DNA of 64,000 nucleotides from Leucobacter denitrificans (GCF_014396385.1 NZ_CP060716.1:1302001-1366000); one strand, 5' to 3'; shown: positions 44,687 to 54,249, counted from the stretch's first letter. Numbers and translations are program-made. Notes: generated by a model not told the origin, from the letters alone.

Positions 44687-45859
44687 CTACTTCAGACCTG
44701 CGACCAGTTCTTTCGCCAGCACGAATCGGAGCACGTCGTTCGATCCCTCTCCGATCGGCATGAGCGCCGAATCTCGGAAGTATCGTTCGACAGGGAATTC
44801 CTTGATGTACCCTGATCCACCGAGTATCTGCATTGCGTCATACGTGACCTTGAGACCGTTCTCGGTCGCAAATATCTTTGCCATCGCAGATGCACCGCTT
44901 GCGCGGCCTTCAGCCATCGTCTTCCGCGCTGCATTGATATATAAGAGCCGCGAAGCCTCAATCGTCGTCGCCATGTCTGCGAGCTTGATTTGGATAGCCT
45001 GTCGATCGCTGAGAGGCTTACCAAAGGTCTCACGCTGAGACGCATAAGAAAGGGCCTGCTCCAAGCTCGCCTGAGCCATGCCCGTGGAGGCAGCGGCCAT
45101 GTAAATGCGACCGCGATCGAGTGCCGCCATCATTTGATAGAAGCCCTTACCCTCTTCCTCGCCGAGCAGATTCTCGGCGGGGATGATTGCATTCTCAAAT
45201 ACGAGTTCGGCGAGTTCAAGACCTCGATGGCCGAGCTTCTCGAAATCCTTCCCATAGCTCAATCCGGGCGTATCGTGCTCGAGCAGCATCAAGCTGATGC
45301 CACCTCGGTGGGCAGGCTCAATCGTTGGATCGGTCTTCACCATGAGAAGCAATGGATTCGCTCGGCGCCCATGCGTAATGAAGATCTTCGACCCATTGAG
45401 CACGTAGTGATCGCCTTCTCGACGGGCAGTCAACTTGATTTGTTTGAGATCGCTACCGGTCGACGGCTCGGTCATGGCGATGCCACTCATCCGCTCACCC
45501 GCGACTATGCCTGGAAGGAATTTCTCCTTCTGCGCCTGGGTGCCAAACTTGTCGATGAGGTACCCGCCACTCGTATTTGTGTATACGAGACTTGCGAGGC
45601 TCATCTGTCCTCGCGCGAGTTCTTCGAAGATCACGCCGTAACTCATATAGTCGGCGTCAGAGCCTCCAAACTCCTCGGAAATAGTGAAACCGAAGAGGCC
45701 GAGCTCGGCGAGTTCGGGCAGGAGCTCTTCTGGATAGATATCTCCCCGATCACGCTCTCCAGCACCTGGAATCACTCGCTGATCAACGAAATCTCTCACC
45801 ATCTCTCGAAGCGCGACGTGTTCCTCATCGAGTCCCGGAGTAATGTATTTGCTTGCCAT
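44687..45859 (-). CDS. Acyl-CoA dehydrogenase
   Basis: A 390-residue FAD acyl-CoA dehydrogenase. The family signatures are GIAMTEPSTGSDLKQIKLTA and the C-terminal QILGGSGYIKEFPVERYFRD. The catalytic-base position is IGEGSNDVLRF, where the Glu is retained (usual YEGT). It introduces a double bond next to a CoA thioester and passes electrons to ETF, whose two subunits are encoded at 62-64 kb. Substrate unknown; it starts the run of CoA genes downstream of the deacetylase-fold gene. Confidence 0.92.
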   Translation of the reverse strand: MASKYITPGLDEEHVALREMVRDFVDQRVIPGAGERDRGDIYPEELLPELAELGLFGFTISEEFGGSDADYMSYGVIFEELARGQMSLASLVYTNTSGGYLIDKFGTQAQKEKFLPGIVAGERMSGIAMTEPSTGSDLKQIKLTARREGDHYVLNGSKIFITHGRRANPLLLMVKTDPTIEPAHRGGISLMLLEHDTPGLSYGKDFEKLGHRGLELAELVFENAIIPAENLLGEEEGKGFYQMMAALDRGRIYMAAASTGMAQASLEQALSYASQRETFGKPLSDRQAIQIKLADMATTIEASRLLYINAARKTMAEGRASGASAMAKIFATENGLKVTYDAMQILGGSGYIKEFPVERYFRDSALMPIGEGSNDVLRFVLAKELVAGLK

Positions 45860-45883
45860 TTTGGAGTCCTTTGCGAAGAATAC

Positions 45884-46753
45884 TTATTTGACCGAGTTGG
45901 CCGGTGCGTTATCGTCGGTACGCCAGGCATCGACGACTTCCGAGAGAGTTGGGAACCACACTCCCTCGTGCGATTGCATGTACTCGATGAATCGTTCGAG
46001 CATTAGCAGGTTGTACGAACGCCCAATGGTCTGCGGGTGGAGTGTCCATGTTGCGATGCCGCCGGGGCAACGTTCATATGCGAAATCGAATGCATCCTTC
46101 CACCGCTGAAACACCGCCTCGTTCGACTGCTGCGTCGCATTTCCCTTCAAGAGTTCAAGTTCAGGGAAATCATCGAGACCCCACGACACAGGTATCTCGA
46201 GAACTGAAGAAGGCTTTCCAAATGAATTGCCTTGCTCAAGATCAATCGATGTCACAAGACGAGGATGGTAAGGCTCGAAGTCCCGTCCCATGAGCGACGA
46301 ATCCCACTCGAGTCCGAACTCCTCAAGTACGCTGAGAGTGTTATCGGTGATGTCGAGCGCAGGAGAACGGTACCCGCGCGGTCGACGACCGATGTGCTTC
46401 TCATGCAGGTTGAGTTGAAGCTCCATGAGCCTGCGTTCTTCATCGAGTTCTAGTTTTGGTACGTATTCGTGCCAAACACCGTGCGCGGCGACTTCATGAC
46501 CAGCGTCGACTACCGCTGCTACACGTTCAGGGAACGTCTGCATGGTATGGGTCGGAATACACCATGTCGTGGTGATCCCGTATCGGGCGAACGTCTCCAA
46601 GAGTCGTGGCGCACCGACCTCTGCCCCAAACTCGCCCCGCGAAAGTGCAGACTGCGATGAGGTTCGGAATGTCCCGATCCACACACTGTGCGCGTCAAAA
46701 TCGGGGCTCAGCGAGATCGCAAGCCGCTTACCTTCTGGCATCTGCAAAGACAT
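45884..46753 (-). CDS. Polysaccharide-deacetylase-fold hydrolase
   Basis: A 289-residue NodB-homology protein without a signal peptide. Metal-binding motif 1 begins LSPDFDAHSVW and motif 2 is AAHGVWHEY (His-x3-His). GRRPRGYRSPALDITDNTLS is the usual Arg-Ser-Pro motif 3. Cytoplasmic members such as PuuE-type allantoinases and cyclic imidases open N-containing rings or deacylate amides, rather than acting on glycans. In this amine-type cluster an amide or cyclic-imide substrate is plausible, but this is inference. Confidence 0.83.
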   Translation of the reverse strand: MSLQMPEGKRLAISLSPDFDAHSVWIGTFRTSSQSALSRGEFGAEVGAPRLLETFARYGITTTWCIPTHTMQTFPERVAAVVDAGHEVAAHGVWHEYVPKLELDEERRLMELQLNLHEKHIGRRPRGYRSPALDITDNTLSVLEEFGLEWDSSLMGRDFEPYHPRLVTSIDLEQGNSFGKPSSVLEIPVSWGLDDFPELELLKGNATQQSNEAVFQRWKDAFDFAYERCPGGIATWTLHPQTIGRSYNLLMLERFIEYMQSHEGVWFPTLSEVVDAWRTDDNAPANSVK

Positions 46754-46761
46754 GATGCTAC

Positions 46762-47541
46762 CTATGCCGCTATCCAGCCACCGTCAACGTGAATCACGTC
46801 GCCGCTGATGTAAGAGGCGCCCTCGCCAGCGAGGAAGAACACGGTAGATGCAACCTCTGACGCCTCAGCAGCTCGACGGAGTGGCACGAGCATGTCTCGG
46901 AGCTCTGGGTTTGTGCCGACACCAACATTGGTGTCCGGAACAAGTTCGCCCAAGATTTCCTCAGATGTCGCGCGAATACCAGTACGAATGACGCCAGGTG
47001 CAACGATGTTTGCGTTAATGCCATGTGGACCCAGATCGACTGCAAGGCGCCGCGTCATTCCTTCGAGGCCCGCCTTCGATGCATCGTAGGCAAGGCCATC
47101 AGGGGTTGCCCGGTGCGCGGCAATTGAGCTCATGAGCACGATGCTTCCCGACTTCTGCGAAATCATCTGAGCCGCCACCGGTTTGACCACATTGAATGTG
47201 CCGGTGAGGTTGATATCGATAACGCGGTCCCACAACTCGCGAGTCGTTGTCTCCACAGTCGCAAGACCGTCGAACACACCTGCGCAACCAGCAAGTACGT
47301 CGATGGATCCGTGGGAAGCGACCTTCGCCACTGCCTCCTGCACGGCGTCAAAGTCAGTGACGTCTACGGGGTACTGCTCAACAAGCTCAGTAGGGAGCTC
47401 CTGAGCAACCTGGGCGAGTCGATCTGCTGAAATATCGAGCAGGTGAACGCGATCACCGGCATCGGTAAACACCTTCGCGACAGCAGCGCCGATTCCGCTG
47501 CCAGCACCAGTGATGAGAATATTGCGGGGAGTGGTCGTCAT
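46762..47541 (-). CDS. SDR-family oxidoreductase
   Basis: A 259-residue short-chain dehydrogenase: NAD site ILITGAGSGIGAAVAKVF, LAGCAGVFDGLATVETTTRE in place of the common NNAG, and the catalytic Ser-Tyr-Lys in VLMSSIAAHRATPDGLAYDA SK. The C-terminus is FLAGEGASYISGDVIHVDGG. It starts with AGGAGAACAG upstream and ends 8 nt before the deacetylase-fold gene. It most likely oxidises a hydroxyl group of the pathway intermediate. Confidence 0.9.
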   Translation of the reverse strand: MTTTPRNILITGAGSGIGAAVAKVFTDAGDRVHLLDISADRLAQVAQELPTELVEQYPVDVTDFDAVQEAVAKVASHGSIDVLAGCAGVFDGLATVETTTRELWDRVIDINLTGTFNVVKPVAAQMISQKSGSIVLMSSIAAHRATPDGLAYDASKAGLEGMTRRLAVDLGPHGINANIVAPGVIRTGIRATSEEILGELVPDTNVGVGTNPELRDMLVPLRRAAEASEVASTVFFLAGEGASYISGDVIHVDGGWIAA

Positions 47542-47573
47542 GTCTGTTCTCCTAATTTGTAATTCTTCGAATC

Positions 47574-49733
47574 TCAGTAGATGCTCGACAAGGCCTTGGC
47601 GCCGAGCTGATAATCTTCGGGCGTCGCGTCGATGATTCGGCGCTCACGAATAAATGGCAGCGGCTTCGCGGGATTCTCGGAATCGATCTCACGGGCGAGG
47701 CGATGCCCTGAGAATATAGCCTCGGCAATGAAGTGTGGTCGCACACTGTCGCCGATTCGGTGCACCATTGAAACGTCATTCTCAGCCCACTCGTTTCTTC
47801 GATCAAGCAGGCCCTTGAAGAGGCCATTGTCTGAGGTTCTTGGGCCGACCAGCACGATATTGTCGAACTCGAACTCCTCTTGCCAGTCGGGAGAAACCAG
47901 GGCGACCTTGGAATCTCCGGCCGGTATCACTGAGGTTTCGGTGCGGAGCTTCACTCCGAGATCTCGAAGGTCGCGAAGTGTGTGCGAAATCTCAAGCGTG
48001 TACCGCTGATACTCGCCGATATGCTCGCCCCTTGTTGCCAGCACGACTTCACACCCTCGCTTCGCTAGCATCTCTGCAATGCCGGGCCCCATGAAGTATC
48101 CGTCGTAGTCGACTACAACGACGCGCTTACCGACCTCAACTCCATCGCGCACTACTTGTTCCGGCGTGAGAACCCTCTCTCCATACACAGGATCGAGACC
48201 GATTGGCAGCCGGTTGTAGGGGTCGATGCCGTTACGCATGTAATGCGACCCGGTAGCGGCGATGATTATTCCGGCGCCGTACTCAAGCGCCTCTTCTGCG
48301 GTGAATTCGGTGTTGAGGATCACTTCGACGTTGTCGAGCTGGCTGAGTTGTAGCTCACGGTACTCGACGAGGCGACGCCATTCGTGTCGGCCCGGGATAT
48401 TGGAGACCCAATTGATGCTGCCGCCGATCTTGGAGTCCTTCTCAACGAGGTGCACGTTCTCGAACCCTCGCTTGCCGAGAATCATCGCGCATTCCATGCC
48501 CGCTGGACCAGCGCCGATAATGAGCACGGGCTCGTCTCGGTTCTTTGCGGGGGTGAAGTTCTCGGGGTTCCAACCGCGCCGGAATTCCTCGCCCGCTGTC
48601 GCATTCTGCGTGCACTGCAGCGGCATTGAAATCATGTCGCGTGAGACACAGATGTTGCATCCAATGCACTCACGAATGTCGCCGATATTATTCGTGCGCA
48701 CCTTTTCGGGCAAATATGGGTCAGCAATACCCGCACGCGCCGCGCCGATGAAATCGCACTGACCTGATTTCAGCACCTCGACCATTGTGTCTGGGCTGTT
48801 GAAGCGCCCGACGTTGACGACTGGTTTTGTTGTAAACGCTTTGAGACCGTCTACCCATTTCTTCTCGTGGTTCTCGGCAACCGTTCGCGAGGACTGCGCG
48901 TCAATCCCCCAGTCGACGACTCCCGGGACGAAATCCCAGTAGTCAACGAGGTCATCGAGCTGCTTGATGACCTCTGGTGTGTCGCCATCAGAGCGAAGTC
49001 CACGGTCTCCCAGTCCGATGGGCTCGTCGAGCGTATCAACGCCAAGCCGAAGTCCGAACGCGATACCAGGCCCAACTGCGTCACGAACTGCCTGAAGCAT
49101 TTCGCGCGCAAAGCGGGTGCGGTTCTCAACCGATCCCCCGTACTCATCGGTACGCGTGTTGTAGTAGGGAATGAGAAAGTGAGCGATGATTGACGCAGCG
49201 TGACCGGCGTGGAAGGTCACGAGATCGAATCCGGCATCGCGTGCGCGGAGTGCTGCAGACACATAAATCTGCTTGATCTCCTCGATACCTTCACGGTCAA
49301 GCTCGAGAAGCGTGCCGGCGTATGCCACTGAGAGGCCCGAATCACCGATTCCGCCAGAAACCATCTTTGGCTGAAGCCCACGGCCTTCTGCCATAGGGTT
49401 CACGGATACGTTGTACTCGAGTTCAATACCCGCAAGAGCGCCGTTTCGGCGAATCTCGTCTACGACGAACCTTTGGTTGCGTACGTCTCCCTCGTCCCAC
49501 ATTCGCGACATCTTGAATGGAGTCTTGTCCATGTCTGGAGAGATTGTGTTCGCCTCAGTAAAGACCACACCCCAACCCCCAGCAGCACGTGTTGATCGCA
49601 CGCCTGCCTGAGAAGCCACATTATCGATGCCGTAGCCAATAGCGTGCGGAGTAGACCAGAAACGGTTCTTCGCAGTGTGCGGCCCGACCTTGATCGGTTC
49701 AAACAGTATTGAGTAACGATCTGACAAGGTCAT
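47574..49733 (-). CDS. Trimethylamine-dehydrogenase-family flavoprotein (FMN, 4Fe-4S, dinucleotide domains)
   Basis: A 719-residue protein colinear with trimethylamine dehydrogenase. Residues 1-340 are an old-yellow-enzyme barrel (SILFEPIKVGPHTAKNRFWS, WDEGDVRNQRF, PYYNTRTDEYGGSVENRTRF). A 4Fe-4S site follows, CIGCNICVSRDM and QCTQNATAGEEFRRGW. A dinucleotide domain starts VLIIGAGPAGMECAMILGKR. Compared from memory with the Methylophilus enzyme, Cys30, which binds FMN covalently, is Ala here (STPHAIGYG), and two of three substrate-bowl aromatics (Tyr60, Trp355) are Ala and Asp, while Trp264 is kept (DWGIDAQ). It is thus probably not a trimethylamine dehydrogenase but an amine dehydrogenase, demethylase or ene-reductase of this family. 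ETF is the natural acceptor of the family and is encoded at 62-64 kb. It heads an operon running down to 43 kb; GAGGGG lies upstream of the ATG. Confidence 0.88.
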   Translation of the reverse strand: MTLSDRYSILFEPIKVGPHTAKNRFWSTPHAIGYGIDNVASQAGVRSTRAAGGWGVVFTEANTISPDMDKTPFKMSRMWDEGDVRNQRFVVDEIRRNGALAGIELEYNVSVNPMAEGRGLQPKMVSGGIGDSGLSVAYAGTLLELDREGIEEIKQIYVSAALRARDAGFDLVTFHAGHAASIIAHFLIPYYNTRTDEYGGSVENRTRFAREMLQAVRDAVGPGIAFGLRLGVDTLDEPIGLGDRGLRSDGDTPEVIKQLDDLVDYWDFVPGVVDWGIDAQSSRTVAENHEKKWVDGLKAFTTKPVVNVGRFNSPDTMVEVLKSGQCDFIGAARAGIADPYLPEKVRTNNIGDIRECIGCNICVSRDMISMPLQCTQNATAGEEFRRGWNPENFTPAKNRDEPVLIIGAGPAGMECAMILGKRGFENVHLVEKDSKIGGSINWVSNIPGRHEWRRLVEYRELQLSQLDNVEVILNTEFTAEEALEYGAGIIIAATGSHYMRNGIDPYNRLPIGLDPVYGERVLTPEQVVRDGVEVGKRVVVVDYDGYFMGPGIAEMLAKRGCEVVLATRGEHIGEYQRYTLEISHTLRDLRDLGVKLRTETSVIPAGDSKVALVSPDWQEEFEFDNIVLVGPRTSDNGLFKGLLDRRNEWAENDVSMVHRIGDSVRPHFIAEAIFSGHRLAREIDSENPAKPLPFIRERRIIDATPEDYQLGAKALSSIY

Positions 49734-49885
49734 GAGCGCTTCCCCTCTCGCGGCACAAAAACGACATCGAATGTACTCTGAGCGTACGCAACTCCGACGG
49801 GTTCATTTCCTGTAAGAATCACAACATAGATCCATTGCTTGCGGAATATTTCCTATCCCTGGAAGCTTGCTATAGAGAGGGAACC

Positions 49886-50323
49886 CTATTCAGGCTTCTT
49901 GCTCCAGAGAAAGACCCATGTTCCGCGCTGACATACCTTGTGTTCGTGGGTGCGAATCTCGAACTCAAACTCCACGATCCCGCGATCAGGCTTGCTTCGG
50001 GAAGGTCGAAGCGCAGCAATACGCTGCATAACATAAACCGTGTCCCCGGAGCACACTGGCTCGATGAACGACCAGTCTTTCATCCCGAGCACGGCCATTG
50101 CAGTTCCTTCATTGATGCCGAGTCTCACCCAGGCAAGTCCCGTTGCGATCGCGACCGCACCGGCCTCCGGCATTATCAACCTGCCGGAGGGATCCACGTC
50201 GACCGCCGACCCGGTAAGACCGACGAACCCGACCACATCTGCGTCAGTGATTGTCCGTCTCGGGGTAATCCACTCTTGCCCAAGAGTGAATTCCTCGAAC
50301 CAAAGTCCCGGCGCATTCGTCAC
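49886..50323 (-). CDS. MaoC-like hot-dog-fold protein lacking the usual catalytic pair
   Basis: A 145-residue single hot-dog domain. WFEEFTLGQEWITPRRTITD ADVVGFVGLTG is a typical MaoC/hydratase N-terminus. Where active enzymes have Asp and His in a block like GDWNPLH followed by HG, this protein reads TGSAVDVDPSGRLIMPEAGA with no His, so hydratase activity is doubtful. It may bind a CoA ester, act as a thioesterase-like protein, or form a heterodimer. It lies 24 nt after the kinase-phospholyase gene on the same strand, about 150 nt before the dehydrogenase operon. Confidence 0.75.
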   Translation of the reverse strand: MTNAPGLWFEEFTLGQEWITPRRTITDADVVGFVGLTGSAVDVDPSGRLIMPEAGAVAIATGLAWVRLGINEGTAMAVLGMKDWSFIEPVCSGDTVYVMQRIAALRPSRSKPDRGIVEFEFEIRTHEHKVCQRGTWVFLWSKKPE

Positions 50324-50347
50324 GATGTCTACTCCTGTCTCGTGCGC

Positions 50348-52585
50348 TTAACGACTGTTTGCGACCGCACGCCCAATGGTTCGCGCAACAAAGTCGAGTT
50401 GGGCATCTGTGATCACCAATGGAGGCCGGATCTTGATCGTGTCCCACGCGAATCCTGTGGCGCTGAGCATGACTCCCTCGCGCCGCGCGAAATCTACGAT
50501 CGGCTTGCCTGATCCATGGCCATCGAATTCGACACCGAACAGCAGCCCGATTCCCCGGAACCCCTTGAAGTTCGGCGATCCGCCAATTTCCTCGAGAATT
50601 CTCTCACGCAGATACGCTCCCTTTCGAGCAGATTCGGCGATGAGGTTTTCGTCTCGAATGACATCGAGCACGGCGAGGCCGGCAGCGGCCGCGACTGGCG
50701 ACCCGGCGAAGCTACTAAACAGCTCCTGGTGTCGTCCGAGCGCATCGACATCGCTTGAGCGCGCCACCACGGCAGCGATCGGGTATCCATTGCCCATCGG
50801 CTTCCCGAGAGTGACGATGTCAGGGCGGAGACCAACAGCCGCAAACGACCACAGATGCTCGCCAGTTCTCGCGTAACCGCCCTGAACTTCATCGACGACG
50901 ACACGGATTCCGGCAGCGTGTGCCGATGCGCTGAGTGCGGCGTGGTATTCCTTGCTGAAGGTGAGAATTCCGTCGGACCCGTATACAGGATCAACGAACA
51001 TAGCGGCTGCTTTGAGGTTACGTGAAGCAAGAACATCGATTGCATTCTCAATTGATCCACCGGGCGTGAAGCGCGCTATGCGATCAGCCCGCATATCCTG
51101 CAACCACTCACCCGGCGATAGCTCTGTACCGGCCATCGTCACACTGTGGAACGCCATGTCAGTAACGATCGCACCGTCGCGCTCCGAAGCCGCAGACGCG
51201 ATACGCCATGCGAGATCGTTGGCCTCGCTTCCCGAGTTCATGAACAGTACCGTGTCGAGACCGAGATCCGCAGGCATCGACTCAATAATTCGCTCAGCTA
51301 ATTGAATCGCGCGCGGATGCAAGTACCGCAAGTTCGTGGAAAGTGTGCGTGTCTCGTCTGCAATCGCTCGGGCAACTCGCGGGTGAGCGTAACCAAGCGA
51401 AGGAATGTTGTTATACGCATCGACAAGAACTGTGCCGTCAGCCTCGGTAACGGTGGCGCCACGGCCAGACACCGGGTACAGCGGATCGCTATACGTGAGT
51501 GGGACAAGTCCCGACCCAAATACGCGATTCCGCTCTTCAAGGAGAGAGGATTGGGGCAACACCGTCGGATATACGCCAAGCTTCTGCGCAACCGCCTCCG
51601 GTCCAAGCTCATCGAGTTGTTCGAGCTGGCTCCACGCAGCACCCTCCCATGCCTCGAGAAAATCAGCATTGTTTGGATGCTCGGCAGCACGCCATGCACC
51701 GAGTGTCACCGTCGTAGCAAGTCGTGCTGCAAGCACGTCGCCGAGCAGTTCGCGCTCAAGGGGCTCGAGCGGAGTGATCCTCTCATAACCATCAAGGAAG
51801 AGGCGAAACGCTGTGAACAGATCGTCGCCTTGTCGCATGTCACCAAGCGATGTGAACGCTGCAGCAACATCGGCGACGAGTGCGGTATGCGTAAGATCAC
51901 CAAGATCGATAATTCCGCTCACGATACCGTCATCCATGAGCACGTTATCGAGCAACATGTCGGAATGCACGACCTGCGCGCGCAATGAATTCCAACGCGG
52001 CGCAACGCGCGCATCAAAACGCTCGAAGGTCCGCTCTACCATTTGGCGGCGCCCTGACTCACCGAGGTGATGGGTCATATTCCGAACACGGTCGAGTGAC
52101 TCGATATGCCACAAGACTTTTCGGTCGGCAGAAGGGTGAAAGAAGCCGCGGAGCGCCTTAGCGAATCTCGCGACTGCTTCGCCATACTGCTTGATCTCAT
52201 CAGACCCAAGGGTCGATCCATGAATCGACGCGGTTCCCTCGAGCTTCGGGTAAACCCGAACGAAATGTCCGTCGAGTGACCCGCTCAGTTCTCCTGTCAA
52301 AGTTGGCATCGGTCCCGCGAGTGGAAGATCGGGATCCGCCCGCCTCACCCATTCAGCTGCCGCATTCTCAAGGCTGACATTGCTCTCAAGCTCGGCAGAA
52401 TTTGAGACTTTCAGAATTCTCTCTTCACAGGATTCACCACGGAGGAGCACAACTTGGTCGCGCTCGCTCGACAGGACTGTCTGAACCTTGCTCGTGAACC
52501 CGTAGAGCCGTTCCATAGTTGACTCGAGTTCAGCATGCGAAAACGTCGGAGTTTCATTTGCAAGGATCTGTTCGAGTGTTTCCAT
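50348..52585 (-). CDS. Fused aminoglycoside-phosphotransferase-fold kinase and class III PLP enzyme
   Basis: A 745-residue two-domain protein. Residues 1 to about 330 are an APH-type kinase: catalytic loop VVHSDMLLDNVLMDD and metal site SGIIDLGDLTH. Residues 345-745 are a fold-type I PLP enzyme of class III: FMNSGSEANDLAWRIASAAS, VVVDEVQGGYARTGEHLW, Schiff-base Lys in TLGKPMGNGYPIAAV. Fusions like this match kinase plus phospholyase pairs that phosphorylate an amino alcohol (ethanolamine, aminopropanol, hydroxylysine) and then eliminate phosphate and ammonia to give an aldehyde. The ALDH at 59.3 kb could take the product. Substrate not shown by sequence. Confidence 0.85.
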   Translation of the reverse strand: METLEQILANETPTFSHAELESTMERLYGFTSKVQTVLSSERDQVVLLRGESCEERILKVSNSAELESNVSLENAAAEWVRRADPDLPLAGPMPTLTGELSGSLDGHFVRVYPKLEGTASIHGSTLGSDEIKQYGEAVARFAKALRGFFHPSADRKVLWHIESLDRVRNMTHHLGESGRRQMVERTFERFDARVAPRWNSLRAQVVHSDMLLDNVLMDDGIVSGIIDLGDLTHTALVADVAAAFTSLGDMRQGDDLFTAFRLFLDGYERITPLEPLERELLGDVLAARLATTVTLGAWRAAEHPNNADFLEAWEGAAWSQLEQLDELGPEAVAQKLGVYPTVLPQSSLLEERNRVFGSGLVPLTYSDPLYPVSGRGATVTEADGTVLVDAYNNIPSLGYAHPRVARAIADETRTLSTNLRYLHPRAIQLAERIIESMPADLGLDTVLFMNSGSEANDLAWRIASAASERDGAIVTDMAFHSVTMAGTELSPGEWLQDMRADRIARFTPGGSIENAIDVLASRNLKAAAMFVDPVYGSDGILTFSKEYHAALSASAHAAGIRVVVDEVQGGYARTGEHLWSFAAVGLRPDIVTLGKPMGNGYPIAAVVARSSDVDALGRHQELFSSFAGSPVAAAAGLAVLDVIRDENLIAESARKGAYLRERILEEIGGSPNFKGFRGIGLLFGVEFDGHGSGKPIVDFARREGVMLSATGFAWDTIKIRPPLVITDAQLDFVARTIGRAVANSR

Positions 52586-52735
52586 ATGTCATTCCTACCT
52601 CTCGTCTCTCGCATGGACACATGGTTGTTTTACCAAGTGAGTCAAGACTGTCTGGTGTTTCTACCGCCCGGAGCACGCATAACGAGACCAAAAGTGGAGA
52701 ACGTACTACTCAGCAAACAAAGCTCCCATACATAA

Positions 52736-52773
52736 GATCTGCCACTCGCGAACGGTTTAGCGAGTGGCAGATC
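52736..52773 (-). terminator. Terminator after the APC permease gene
   Basis: Perfect 14-bp stem, 52736-52749 with 52760-52773 (GATCTGCCACTCGC and complement), 10-nt loop, about 20 nt beyond the permease stop on the minus strand. It separates the permease transcript from the kinase-phospholyase gene. Confidence 0.85.
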
Positions 52774-52794
52774 CATCTGGGGCTTAAATGACTA

Positions 52795-54249
52795 CTAGTT
52801 GTCTCGCCGGCCGACGTTAGCGTAGATGTCGGGACGGTTCTTCTTCAGGTAGATACCAAGGACGACACCGCTAAGAATGAAGAGCCAGCAGACGGTGAGC
52901 ATGACAATTGCGGGTGTTCCCACTAGACCACTGAGCAAGTCGAATCTCACGCTCGCGAAAATCATCGCTGCAGTAAATATTGCACCGGCGACGAAGATCA
53001 ATATAGCGTGCAAAGCGCTGCTCGTTTTGTTCCTAAGAATGTACACACCGATTCCAAAGGACAGAGTCGAGACAAGAATGATCATTCCATATGTCACGAA
53101 CGACACGACGGTCGCGTAGAGCGTGGCATTCGGGATTCCTGAGACTGCGACGCCGAAGACGCCGACGACAGCGACAATCGAAACTGCTGCAGATGCTTTA
53201 TATGGTGAGACGTGCCTCGGGTGAGTAGCAGCCATTGCCTTCGGGAAGATCTTATCGACCCCGAAGTTGTACACGTAGCGAGTCAGAATATTGTGAGATG
53301 CCAATTGCAACGCAAAGGCGCTGGTAAAGAGCAGAACGTTCGCAAACAGGTAGCCGATGTCGCCAACGTACTCACGCACGCTCGCGCCTGAGGCTCCAGC
53401 GACGTCTTGGGTGAGGATCTCCATGACCACTGCAGGACCATAGGCATTGATAAACACCCACGCAAGTACGGCGTAGCTGCCGGCGAGCAGCGCGATGACG
53501 CCATAGGTCGCACGCTTAATCGTCTTGTCTGGGTCACGCACCTCCTCGCGGAAAATTACGGTCGCTTCGAATCCACCGAAGATGGTAATTGCGAATAGTG
53601 CGCCTACTGCGAGGGCCCCCGAAAACATGTGCTCGGGCGTGAAGGATTCAAAGCTAAATCCGTCAGCACCGCCTTGCGCAAGCACCGCAATGATGTACAC
53701 GAGAATGAGCAGGAACTCGAGCGAGAGAAATACCGCGAGAACCTTCGCAGAGAACTGAATGTTGAAATGGCCAAGGATTGTCACTACCACGAGGCAACCC
53801 AAGCCGACGATCCACCAAGGAATGGGCTCTCCGCCCATAAAGTTCACGACGAAGTCGGAAAATGCTTGGCCGCCAATTACGTACACACTCAGCAGCGCAG
53901 CAAAGTAGGTAAGCAACGCTGTAAAGCCGGTACCAAGCCCGACGACTCTGCCGAGGCTCGCTGAAACAAGCGCATAGAAACCGCCGGGGCGTTTGATGGA
54001 TTCAGAGACATTAATAAGACCTGTTGCAACCACGGTGAGCAATACGCCGGCAGCAAGAATCATCGCCGGCGCACCAAGGCCGTTGCCCCAGAGGATCAGA
54101 ACGGGAAGGAACCCCATGAAAACCACAGCAGGACCGTTGTAAGCAACAACTGTGAATATGACATCGAGTACGCCTAGGTTGCCATGCAGCTTGCCCTGGG
54201 CTTTGGTGTCTGGCGGAATAATCGCCGCTATACCGGTTTCTGAACTCAT
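52795..54249 (-). CDS. APC-superfamily permease
   Basis: A 484-residue transporter with about twelve hydrophobic segments. GVLDVIFTVVAYNGPAVVFM GFLPVLILWGNG is the first helix with the unwound Gly-Pro region, then ESIKRPGGFYALVSASLGRV and FGGFEATVIFREEVRDPDKT IKRATYGVIALLAGSYAV, typical of amino acid/polyamine/ethanolamine permeases. It most likely imports the amine or amino acid used by the cluster. The ATG of MSSETGIAA has AGGAG about 9 nt upstream and replaces a start 12 codons earlier. Confidence 0.9.
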   Translation of the reverse strand: MSSETGIAAIIPPDTKAQGKLHGNLGVLDVIFTVVAYNGPAVVFMGFLPVLILWGNGLGAPAMILAAGVLLTVVATGLINVSESIKRPGGFYALVSASLGRVVGLGTGFTALLTYFAALLSVYVIGGQAFSDFVVNFMGGEPIPWWIVGLGCLVVVTILGHFNIQFSAKVLAVFLSLEFLLILVYIIAVLAQGGADGFSFESFTPEHMFSGALAVGALFAITIFGGFEATVIFREEVRDPDKTIKRATYGVIALLAGSYAVLAWVFINAYGPAVVMEILTQDVAGASGASVREYVGDIGYLFANVLLFTSAFALQLASHNILTRYVYNFGVDKIFPKAMAATHPRHVSPYKASAAVSIVAVVGVFGVAVSGIPNATLYATVVSFVTYGMIILVSTLSFGIGVYILRNKTSSALHAILIFVAGAIFTAAMIFASVRFDLLSGLVGTPAIVMLTVCWLFILSGVVLGIYLKKNRPDIYANVGRRDN

